Shown: positions 26,740 through 33,830 of the stretch, in pieces
Position numbering within the stretch: the stretch's first letter is position 1
Layout of the letters: each line of letters begins with the position of its first letter
Origin: Scrofimicrobium sp. R131
Lineage (GTDB): Bacteria > Actinomycetota > Actinomycetes > Actinomycetales > Actinomycetaceae
NCBI RefSeq assembly: GCF_040256745.1
Contig: NZ_CP138335.1
Span: 1,674,001-1,738,000 of the forward strand
DNA: 64,000 bases
Direction: 5' to 3'
Translations under genes and position numbers: made by a program
Notes under the pieces: model-generated
What the model was told of the DNA's origin: nothing
The model's database searches: none
Seen by the model: the letters and a program-made list of their open reading frames with translations, nothing else

Positions 26740-28353
26740 ATGAACCAGGTCACCGTTTATGACACGACATTGCGCGATGGAGCCCAGATGGAGGGCATTT
26801 CACTCTCTCTGAGTGACAAGCTGCGCATCCTGCCGATTCTGGATGAACTCGGCGTGGACATCGTGGAGGGCGGCTGGCCCGGGGCCATTCCGAAAGACAC
26901 CGAGTTCTTCCGCCAAGCCACGCAGATTCCACTGCGCCACGCGCGGCTGGCCGCCTTTGGCTCCACCTGTCGGGCCGGGGTGCCGGCAGCTGAGGACCCG
27001 CAGGTACTGGCGCTGCGCGACTCCGGTGCCCCCATCATCACGCTGGTGGCCAAATCTGATCCCCGCCACGTGAAGGAGGCGCTCCGCACCTCCGAGGAAG
27101 AGAACCTGCGGATGGTGGCGGACACGGTCACCTTCCTGACTCAGAGCGCCGAAGTAATGGTCGACTTGGAGCACTACTTTGACGGCTTGGCCTTTGACCC
27201 CACCTACGGGGTGCAGGTGGCCCTGGCCGCCGCCCAAGCCGGGGCCAGCGCCGTCATCTGCTGCGACACCAACGGCGGCAACCTTCCTCCCACCATTGCC
27301 CGCGCGGTTGCTCAGTTGCGGGCCACCCTGGACGAGGCCGGCTTTGAGCAGGTGGAGGTCGGCATTCACGCCCACAATGACACCGGCTGCGCCGTGGCCA
27401 ACACGCTGGCCGCCATTGAGGCTGGCGCCACCCAGTTCCAAGGCACGGTCAACGGCTACGGTGAGCGCACCGGCAACGCCAACCTGCTCACCTGCCTAGC
27501 AAACCTCCAGCTGAAACTCGGCTATGAACTGGTCAGCGCCGGGGCGCTGCGAACCCTGACCGCGGTCTCCTACCGGGTGGCGGAAATCGTCAACATGGCG
27601 GCCTTTGCCCGCGACCCCTACGTGGGCCAGTCCGCGTTTGCCCACAAGGCCGGGCTCCACGCCTCGGCCATTCGGGTGAACCCGGACCTGTACCAGCACC
27701 TGGATCCGGACCGCGTCGGCAACGACATGCGGATGCTGGTTTCTGAAATGGCCGGTCGCGCCTCGATCGAACTGAAAGCCAGCGAGTTGGGCATCGACCT
27801 GGGCGAGGCGAAGGACCTGACCGCCCAGGTGGCTCACCTGGTCAAGGCCCGCGAAGCCGAGGGCTACACCTACGACGCGGCCGACGCCTCGTTCGACCTG
27901 CTGTTGCGCGAAGCGCTCGGGGAAGCCCCCCATTTCTGGCGGGTGGAATCGTGGAAGGTGACCACCCGGGAGATCACCAACGACGACGACGTGGTCTTTG
28001 CCGAATCGGAAGCCACCGTGAAGCTGCGGGTCGGTGACCGCTACATTTCCACGGCGGAGGGGAACGGTCCGGTCAACGCCTTGGACCAAGCCCTGCGGAT
28101 TGCGCTCGAAGACGTCTACCCGCACGTGGCCCAGTTCCACCTGACCAACTTCAAGGTGCGGATCCTGGATGAGGACCGCGGCGGCACCGATGCTCCGATC
28201 CGGGTGCTGATCGACCAGGAGGACGAGCAGACCGGCCTGCGCTGGACCACGGTCGGGGTGGCCACGAACATCATTGAGGCCTCGTGGCAAGCGCTGCTCG
28301 ACTCGTACCGATACGGGCTCATGCAGGCGGGGGCCCCGGCCCTGACTAGCTGA
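26740..28353 (+). CDS. cimA: (R)-citramalate synthase
   Basis: A 537-residue member of the isopropylmalate-synthase family with the CimA subtype N-terminus YDTTLRDGAQMEGISLS and GWPGAIPKDTEFF. The catalytic TIM barrel (about 1-300, with HAHNDTGCAVANTLAAIEAG) precedes a C-terminal regulatory domain (about 400-535). It condenses pyruvate and acetyl-CoA to citramalate, a route to 2-oxobutyrate and isoleucine without threonine deaminase. That fits ilvBN elsewhere in the window. Its stop overlaps the convergent comB gene by 8 bp. A 2-isopropylmalate synthase is less likely from the N-terminal signature. Confidence 0.9.
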   Translation: MNQVTVYDTTLRDGAQMEGISLSLSDKLRILPILDELGVDIVEGGWPGAIPKDTEFFRQATQIPLRHARLAAFGSTCRAGVPAAEDPQVLALRDSGAPIITLVAKSDPRHVKEALRTSEEENLRMVADTVTFLTQSAEVMVDLEHYFDGLAFDPTYGVQVALAAAQAGASAVICCDTNGGNLPPTIARAVAQLRATLDEAGFEQVEVGIHAHNDTGCAVANTLAAIEAGATQFQGTVNGYGERTGNANLLTCLANLQLKLGYELVSAGALRTLTAVSYRVAEIVNMAAFARDPYVGQSAFAHKAGLHASAIRVNPDLYQHLDPDRVGNDMRMLVSEMAGRASIELKASELGIDLGEAKDLTAQVAHLVKAREAEGYTYDAADASFDLLLREALGEAPHFWRVESWKVTTREITNDDDVVFAESEATVKLRVGDRYISTAEGNGPVNALDQALRIALEDVYPHVAQFHLTNFKVRILDEDRGGTDAPIRVLIDQEDEQTGLRWTTVGVATNIIEASWQALLDSYRYGLMQAGAPALTS

Positions 28354-29053
28354 CGATCAGCTCCCAGTGTCCCTCGGGGCCGCGCTCGGCAGCCAGGGCA
28401 AAATCGAAGTGATCGACCCGCAGGGCATACTCAACGTCCTCGGGATGGGCGTTCCCCGCCCCCAGGCCCAGGGTGAACTCGGCTTCGGGCGAGTGGCGAA
28501 TCTGGGACGCCGTTTCCTCACCGCGGCGGGGCTCACCGAGGCGAACCCGCTCAATCAACTGGGCGGTCAGCCAGTCGTCATCTCCGGCTAGGCTCCGCCC
28601 CGGCCACGATCCCGTCACCACGTAGTGGGGGTCGCCCAGGTTGGCTTCCTGCACTGCCCGGGCGGTGGCACTGGCCGTGACCAGGCCGGCAGCCCAGACT
28701 CGGCTGGCCCGCTCACAGGCCACCACCCCGCGAGTTCCGGCTGTGGTGCGCATAACCAGGGTTCTTCCGGTCAGGTCGGTCCCGGCCACCTCGACCGGGG
28801 AGTTGGTCAGGTCGAAGCCGGGGACGCGTTTCCCGTGATTCTCCCCCATGGCCCACCAGTCGTCATGACTGGCTTTGAGTTCCAACGCCTCCTCCACCGA
28901 GTCCACCAGGACAATTCGCTTCGCCCCCCGATCAAAGGCGTAGGCGGCGGTGGTGAATGCCCGCAGCACGTCAATTACCACGATGGGGCCGGTCACGCTG
29001 GCGGCCCCAAACCGGTCCAGGTAGCGCCCACCCGGCTGAAAACTATTGCTCAT
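28346..29053 (-). CDS. 2-phosphosulfolactate phosphatase-like protein (ComB family)
   Basis: 235 residues of the ComB family: VVIDVLRAFTTAAYAFDRGA, NSPVEV, and LVMRTTAGTRGVVAC are the characteristic stretches. Methanogen ComB removes phosphate in coenzyme M synthesis. Bacteria without that pathway carry homologues of unknown role, so the true substrate is open. The start MSNSFQPGG is chosen because TATTGT (29065-29060) lies 6 nt before it; an ORF start 63 bp upstream is not supported. Confidence 0.82.
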   Translation of the reverse strand: MSNSFQPGGRYLDRFGAASVTGPIVVIDVLRAFTTAAYAFDRGAKRIVLVDSVEEALELKASHDDWWAMGENHGKRVPGFDLTNSPVEVAGTDLTGRTLVMRTTAGTRGVVACERASRVWAAGLVTASATARAVQEANLGDPHYVVTGSWPGRSLAGDDDWLTAQLIERVRLGEPRRGEETASQIRHSPEAEFTLGLGAGNAHPEDVEYALRVDHFDFALAAERGPEGHWELIVS

Positions 29054-29094
29054 CCTTCGACAATAGTGGCCCGTGGAGGTTTCCGGGTAACGCA

Positions 29095-29113
29095 CAAAAC
29101 CGGGCCCCCCGGT
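29095..29113 (-). terminator. probable terminator after the 53-residue gene
   Basis: On the minus strand ACCGGG and CCCGGT (29113-29108 and 29104-29099) pair over 6 bp around a 3-base loop, followed by TTTTG. It lies 74 bp past the small gene. Short stem, so moderate support. Confidence 0.5.
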
Positions 29114-29186
29114 CACACCCTCCAGGTGAAGCAGATGAAGAGGCCTGAATGAGTGTTTCCGGAGAGCCCGGTCGGCGGTGGGGGTG

Positions 29187-29348
29187 CTAGTCCTGGTGTC
29201 CCTTGGCTACCATCCGTAGGATCATCGTGTTAAAACCCATGAACTTGAAGAATTGCGAAAAAATGTTTTTCCGATGGCGCAGCGTGCGCTTGGTGGGCAG
29301 TGGTGCCCCCTCAAGGTCGGCTACCGGTCCACCAACTGGTTCGGTCAT
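29187..29348 (-). CDS. 53-residue basic small protein downstream of the SQR-like gene
   Basis: ATG at 29348 with AAAGGAAG 5 nt upstream, then 53 codons to TAG. The start is MTEPVGGPVADLEG, then a basic patch PTKRTLRHRKNIF, an amphipathic or hydrophobic stretch FFKFMGFNTMILRMV, and AKGHQD. It begins 40 bp after the stop of the flavoprotein gene on the same strand and is therefore probably co-transcribed. A basic amphipathic tail fits a membrane-surface role next to a quinone-reducing enzyme, but this is inference. Confidence 0.7.
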   Translation of the reverse strand: MTEPVGGPVADLEGAPLPTKRTLRHRKNIFSQFFKFMGFNTMILRMVAKGHQD

Positions 29349-29388
29349 AGCTACTTCCTTTGCTCGTCGTCGTGGATATCAGATCGGC

Positions 29389-30846
29389 TTATTCTGGGAT
29401 GAGATACCAGAACGGCCGGGCCTTCGCCTTGTAAAGGAATAGGTAGTGCAGCATCAGCTTAACCCAGTGACCGTGCAAACCGATCTCTCCCCGGGTGTCC
29501 CGGAGGTCACGACCGGTCTGGTACTTCTCGTAGTCGGGAACCACCGGCATCATGGTCATCGCAGCCGCGGACCCCTGCCGGAGTCCGGTGCCGGCCGAGG
29601 CGACGCAGGCGGCGCCCATGGCGGCCATGGAGGCTGAGTGCGCGGGGGCGCTCGGTCCCTTGTTGATTCGGTCCACAATGGTGAGGGCTACCGTCTTCCC
29701 CATCACGCCCGAGGGCATCCCGGTGCGCGGCGGAGCGGGCGAGATTGCCGTCCCATTCGGGTTGGTGCGCGGCCGGCTAATCGGGTGCGGCGGCGCAAAG
29801 GCAATGCCCACGGCAAAGACGTTGGGGAACTCGGGGCTCTCATAGGTGCGGGGCCAGTCTTTCGCACTCCATTCCTCGTAGGGCTTGGGCGTGTAGTCGG
29901 CATCCACTTTCATGAAGCCGGAGGGGGCGAACATCTTCGAGGTGAGATCGCTGCCGTCCGCGTCAATTGCTTCCAGCGGCTGACCCCCAAACGGGGGCAG
30001 CAGCATCGCGTAGTCGAACTCAAGCTCGAAGGTATTACCGTCCAAATCTTCATAGGTGATCATATTTTCGGTCACCCGTTTGACGCCGGCTCCGATAATT
30101 GCGTCCACCCCGCGTTCACGGAACAAAGATTCGGTCCAAAGCTGGGAAGTCGTCTCATACCCGCGATCGTTGAAAATCATTCCGCCAACCCCAAAGTCGC
30201 CGAGTTCGGCTTCATTGGTTAGGTAGACTAGGCGGACTTTATCGCGCACACCCGCTTCGACCAGTTCGTGATTGACATTGAAGGTGTATTCGAAGGCAGC
30301 ACCCTCACAGGTACAGGTACCGTGGCCGGTCCCGACCACCACGGTCTGATGCTGTCCCGCCTTGGCCGCAGCAATCACCCGCTTCAGGCCCTCAGCTGCC
30401 TCAACCGCGTGCTGAGCAGTGCAGACCGAGGCGGTGAAGCCCTGGTCCGGACCCAAGCCCTCAGTCATCTCAAACTTGAGCCGCGGCCCGGTCGCATTGA
30501 TCAGATAGTCGTAGGCAATGTAGTCCGTGTGTCCCTGTTTGCCCTGTCCCGTGTACTCCACAACCACGCCGGGTCGGGAGTTTTCCTGGCTGCCGTTCGG
30601 GTAAATCTGTGTGGCTTTGGCCTGTACGTACTTGATTCCCTTTTTCTTGTAGACAGGAGCGAGCGGGAAAACTACCTTTTTCATCGGCATAACCCCGACC
30701 CCGACCCAAATGTTTGAGGGAATCCAGTTCCAATTGGAATTCGGTGTCACCACCGTTACCGTATGATTCTTCCCCAGTCTTTTCCGCAGATGTAGGGCTG
30801 CGGTGTGTCCGGAGATTCCGCCCCCTAGAACAACTACATCGGCCAT
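29389..30846 (-). CDS. sulfide:quinone oxidoreductase-like FAD flavoprotein
   Basis: 485 residues. FAD binding is shown by ADVVVLGGGISGHTAALHLR at the N-terminus and a second Rossmann motif VVVGTGHGTCTCEG. C142 (ASVCTAQHA) and a later cysteine in GAACVASAG are candidates for the redox pair that takes electrons from sulfide. C-terminal residues form an amphipathic, aromatic tail (LMLHYLFLYKAKARPFWYL) likely to sit on the membrane. A different NADH:quinone reductase type is possible. The start has AAGGAGA 6 nt upstream; a 60-residue upstream extension is rejected. Promoter and possible operator at 30902-30930. Confidence 0.8.
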   Translation of the reverse strand: MADVVVLGGGISGHTAALHLRKRLGKNHTVTVVTPNSNWNWIPSNIWVGVGVMPMKKVVFPLAPVYKKKGIKYVQAKATQIYPNGSQENSRPGVVVEYTGQGKQGHTDYIAYDYLINATGPRLKFEMTEGLGPDQGFTASVCTAQHAVEAAEGLKRVIAAAKAGQHQTVVVGTGHGTCTCEGAAFEYTFNVNHELVEAGVRDKVRLVYLTNEAELGDFGVGGMIFNDRGYETTSQLWTESLFRERGVDAIIGAGVKRVTENMITYEDLDGNTFELEFDYAMLLPPFGGQPLEAIDADGSDLTSKMFAPSGFMKVDADYTPKPYEEWSAKDWPRTYESPEFPNVFAVGIAFAPPHPISRPRTNPNGTAISPAPPRTGMPSGVMGKTVALTIVDRINKGPSAPAHSASMAAMGAACVASAGTGLRQGSAAAMTMMPVVPDYEKYQTGRDLRDTRGEIGLHGHWVKLMLHYLFLYKAKARPFWYLIPE

Positions 30847-30901
30847 AATCTCTCCTTGAAATTGCTGGCGAGCGCCGCCCCACTGCGACGCCTCCAGAGT
30901 C

Positions 30902-30930
30902 AGTATAGACCCCATACCCTCCCCGGTATA
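30902..30930 (-). promoter_or_regulatory. promoter of the SQR-like gene with CsoR/CstR-like inverted repeat
   Basis: Minus-strand -10 TATACT (30907-30902). Upstream, between the -35 and -10 positions, ATACC-N6-GGTAT (30914-30929) forms an inverted repeat with a G/C centre. This resembles operators of the CsoR/CstR family, which have ATACCC and GGGTAT arms, and CstR controls sulfide-oxidation genes in Staphylococcus. No CsoR-type gene is in the window. Confidence 0.45.
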
Positions 30931-31100
30931 TGCGTTTAGTGAAAGTTCTTCCACATCGGCGGTTTGGTCGGGTTTCGACCACGAGGAGGCCCGCGGACAA
31001 GCCCGCCCCACCGGAAGAAAGCTCACCTCCGGCCCCGATCCGCCCGCGATGCGTTCGCCCAGAGAATAACTTGTTTCGGGCCAAATTCAGCCAGTTTGAT

Positions 31101-31159
31101 CCGGAAACGGAAGTTTCTTCCGGTGGCATATGAATGCATGACGCCCCCAATTGTGGGCG
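31101..31159 (+). other. inverted repeats in the 375-bp gap before the surface-protein gene
   Basis: The gap 30847-31221 holds the flavoprotein promoter on its left. To its right are two hairpin-forming repeats: CCGGAAAC with GTTTCTTCCGG (31101-31123, one bulge) and CGCCC with GGGCG (31142-31159). They may fold in a long 5' leader of the surface-protein mRNA. I see no RNA family or other gene. Confidence 0.4.
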
Positions 31160-31221
31160 CACACGCACTCAGAAGGCAGACGGCAAACTATGCCGTGCAC
31201 CTGATGGAAGGAATCTTGGGC

Positions 31222-33762
31222 GTGAAGAAGACAATGTATCGAATACACCTGCTGGTGGTGCTCCTCCTCAGCGGGCTCATCGTGGCTCTACCGGCTGGGG
31301 CGAGCGACAGCGACGATCCGTTCGCACAGTTTTACGAGACTCGGCCCCACACGGAGGATCTGCTGGCGGCGGGCGAACTTGAACCACTGTCTGAACTTCC
31401 GGCCGACTTTGGCTCGGACCAGTATCTGACCCGCACCTACGGTGTCGACGCGAAGGAGGCCGGTTTGATCCTGGCGCCCACCCGGTCGGCCCGGTCAATT
31501 CAGCCGGACTTGGAAGAAAAAATGTGGCGCCCAATGGTCATCATCGACACACCGGGGGTCTCCACGCTTCGCACCGCCTACGGTGCCGTGATCAACTTCG
31601 CGAACGCCCAACCCGAGGTGCCCGCCTACTGCGTGGACTTGGCCCAGGAGGGACCCGTGGGGCTGAATGGAACCGTTCGCCAGCTCACCGGGGACGAGCT
31701 GAGCCAGCTCTCAAAGTACTCTCCACCGGCTCGCTACGCACTAACCACCGCTCAAGTCGCGCAGGTACTCAAAGCTTACGGTTCGGCCGGGACAACGACA
31801 GATGCACTTGACGCCGCCGCCGTGGCACTGCTGGTCCACGTCAACTTTGAGCAGTCAGCCAACGCAGATGAGTACGTTGGGGCCTATCTAGCCACGTGGG
31901 AGTCGAACATTCCCGACATCGACCTGGGCACCACCGGAGCCCAACGATTGGCTGCTGCCGAGCGGATTGCCGCTTGGACCCGGTCCCACACGCCGGTCAC
32001 CTGGGACACCCCCGAACTGGTCCGCACTACCGGACCGGATCGGGCGGTCCTGACGAATGTGGCGGTTCGTGATGCTGAAGGCAACCCGATTCCGGGGATT
32101 CCATTCACCGCGGTGCTGAATGGCGGCGCCCGCTTTGACAGCAACAACTCGACCGTTCTGGAAGGAACAACCGGTTCGGAGCCGGCAAGCCTGCCGATCC
32201 ACATGGTCAGCAATGGCGCCGCTTCGGCGAAAATCAACTACCGCAATCAGGTTCACTCGCTGGTCTACTCAAAACCGACCGAGTCGGGATATCAGAGCAC
32301 GATCTCCACTCCGACCCGTTCTTCCACAGAGCTAGTGGTGCGCAAATCTGCCAATCTGGCCCTGGCCGGCCTCTTTATCCCTGCCATTACCTCTGATGTG
32401 AGCGGCGCTTTCGTCCCAATGCCAACTCAGACCGACGCTGAAGTCTCCCCCAACTACCTCGTGGTGGACCGGTCTCCAGGAATCGTCGGCGATCACCTGC
32501 TGGTTACAGCCTTGCCGAACCAACCTGTCTCACTGTGGATTGGTGTGGGCGGCACTCTTCCCGGTGACCCCGGCTACCAGCCGATCCCGATCAAGTTCAC
32601 CGGGGTGGCCTACCATACCGGCGAGGAGCCGCCTGAGTACCAGGAAGATGTTCCCGCGGACGCGGTTGAGGTGGCTCGATTGGAACTGACTGCCGACCGT
32701 GGGCCCGGCCTCTACTCCGTGAGCTCAGAGTTGCCCGACTCCTTCCCGGCCGGCGGGTTCATTACCTGGGTCTGGTCCATGGATCCAAGTGCCCAAACAC
32801 AGGTGGAGCCGGAGGATCGAAGATACCTGCCCGAGGCCTGGCACGATGTTTTCGGAGCCACCGACGAGATCACGTCTGTGCGCTGGCCCGGAAAGGTTGA
32901 GTCGAACCTAAAGGTGCATGAGACCAACGACCACACCTACCTGGTTGACGATGTCTGGATCTCCAAGCTGCCCGCCTCCCACCCCGATTTTGCCGGGGAA
33001 CGGCATTTTGGAGCCGACCACCCAGAGATCACGCAGGAACTCTACTTTTGGCCCGAGGGGACGCCAATATTGCCCGGCAGCACGGAGGGAGCCGACCTGA
33101 TTGGTGCAACCAAGATTCCGGCCGCCAACGGGTTCTACCCGTCGGTGGGAAACCTGGAGTATCGCCTGCGGGTTGACGAGGAGGGCCGGCCCACTCCCGG
33201 AACCTACCAGGTGGTCCACTCTTTCCCGGGTGACGATCGGGTGAGCCCGTTTCAATCCCCAATCCCCGACCGGACCGAACAGCACGTGGTCACCCGGCCG
33301 AGCCTGCACACGACCGCGACCGACCTGAAGTCTGGGAAGAAGGTGGTTGCCCCGATCAAGAGTGCGACCGTTCGAGATCAGGTCTGCTATCAGGGATTGG
33401 ATACCGGCCTTAAGTACACCCTGACGGGCACCCTGGTGAACCGCAAGACCGAGCAGCCGGTGAGCCCACCCGTCACGAAGGAGTTCACCCCGGCCCAACC
33501 GGAGGGGTGCATCGACGTCGAGCTGCCGGTTTCCGCTGACCAGTTGGCCGGATCGACCCTGGTGGCCTTTGAGGAGTTATCCCGAGACGGCACGGTCCTG
33601 GCCCGCCACGCTGACCTGGACGACGAAGGACAAACTGTGACCGTGGGAACTCCCCCGAAACCGCTGGCTAAGACCGGCGTGACGGGCACTTTCCTCTGGA
33701 TCGTCGGGTTGGGGCTCCTGGGCCTGGGCGCATCTCTCCTGTACGGAGTTCGGCGCTCCTAA
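31222..33762 (+). CDS. sortase-anchored surface protein with TED-like and VaFE-type domains
   Basis: 846 residues. Starting at GTG 31222 gives MKKTMYRIHLLVVLLLSGLI, a good signal peptide cleaved near A27/S28, with GGAAGG about 10 nt upstream. C137 in PAYCVDL resembles the cysteine of thioester adhesin domains. The middle consists of beta-rich Ig-like stretches. Near residues 695-805 a VaFE-type isopeptide/ester domain shows LVAFEELSRDG. The C-terminus has LAKTG (815-819), a hydrophobic helix and a basic tail (VRRS), a LAXTG sorting signal used by class E sortases. It is exported and wall-linked, probably an adhesin or pilin-like stalk. No sortase gene is nearby. Confidence 0.82.
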   Translation: MKKTMYRIHLLVVLLLSGLIVALPAGASDSDDPFAQFYETRPHTEDLLAAGELEPLSELPADFGSDQYLTRTYGVDAKEAGLILAPTRSARSIQPDLEEKMWRPMVIIDTPGVSTLRTAYGAVINFANAQPEVPAYCVDLAQEGPVGLNGTVRQLTGDELSQLSKYSPPARYALTTAQVAQVLKAYGSAGTTTDALDAAAVALLVHVNFEQSANADEYVGAYLATWESNIPDIDLGTTGAQRLAAAERIAAWTRSHTPVTWDTPELVRTTGPDRAVLTNVAVRDAEGNPIPGIPFTAVLNGGARFDSNNSTVLEGTTGSEPASLPIHMVSNGAASAKINYRNQVHSLVYSKPTESGYQSTISTPTRSSTELVVRKSANLALAGLFIPAITSDVSGAFVPMPTQTDAEVSPNYLVVDRSPGIVGDHLLVTALPNQPVSLWIGVGGTLPGDPGYQPIPIKFTGVAYHTGEEPPEYQEDVPADAVEVARLELTADRGPGLYSVSSELPDSFPAGGFITWVWSMDPSAQTQVEPEDRRYLPEAWHDVFGATDEITSVRWPGKVESNLKVHETNDHTYLVDDVWISKLPASHPDFAGERHFGADHPEITQELYFWPEGTPILPGSTEGADLIGATKIPAANGFYPSVGNLEYRLRVDEEGRPTPGTYQVVHSFPGDDRVSPFQSPIPDRTEQHVVTRPSLHTTATDLKSGKKVVAPIKSATVRDQVCYQGLDTGLKYTLTGTLVNRKTEQPVSPPVTKEFTPAQPEGCIDVELPVSADQLAGSTLVAFEELSRDGTVLARHADLDDEGQTVTVGTPPKPLAKTGVTGTFLWIVGLGLLGLGASLLYGVRRS

Positions 33763-33769
33763 TCCCGCG

Positions 33770-33817
33770 AGGTGGGCCCAGTCAGGTCGGCCCAGTGAGG
33801 TCGGCCTGGGCCCACCT
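33770..33817. terminator. bidirectional hairpin between convergent surface-protein and MMPL genes
   Basis: A perfect 12-bp stem (AGGTGGGCCCAG at 33770-33781, CTGGGCCCACCT at 33806-33817). The loop carries two near-identical GGTCGGCC elements. No clear T-tract on either side, but its place between two convergent stops supports a terminator role. Confidence 0.65.
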
Positions 33818-33830
33818 AACCCGGATGGGA

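Noticed and set aside
30964-31221. 86-residue N-terminal extension of the surface protein
   Set aside because: A signal peptide must be N-terminal, and GTG 31222 with an upstream GGAAGG gives a proper one.
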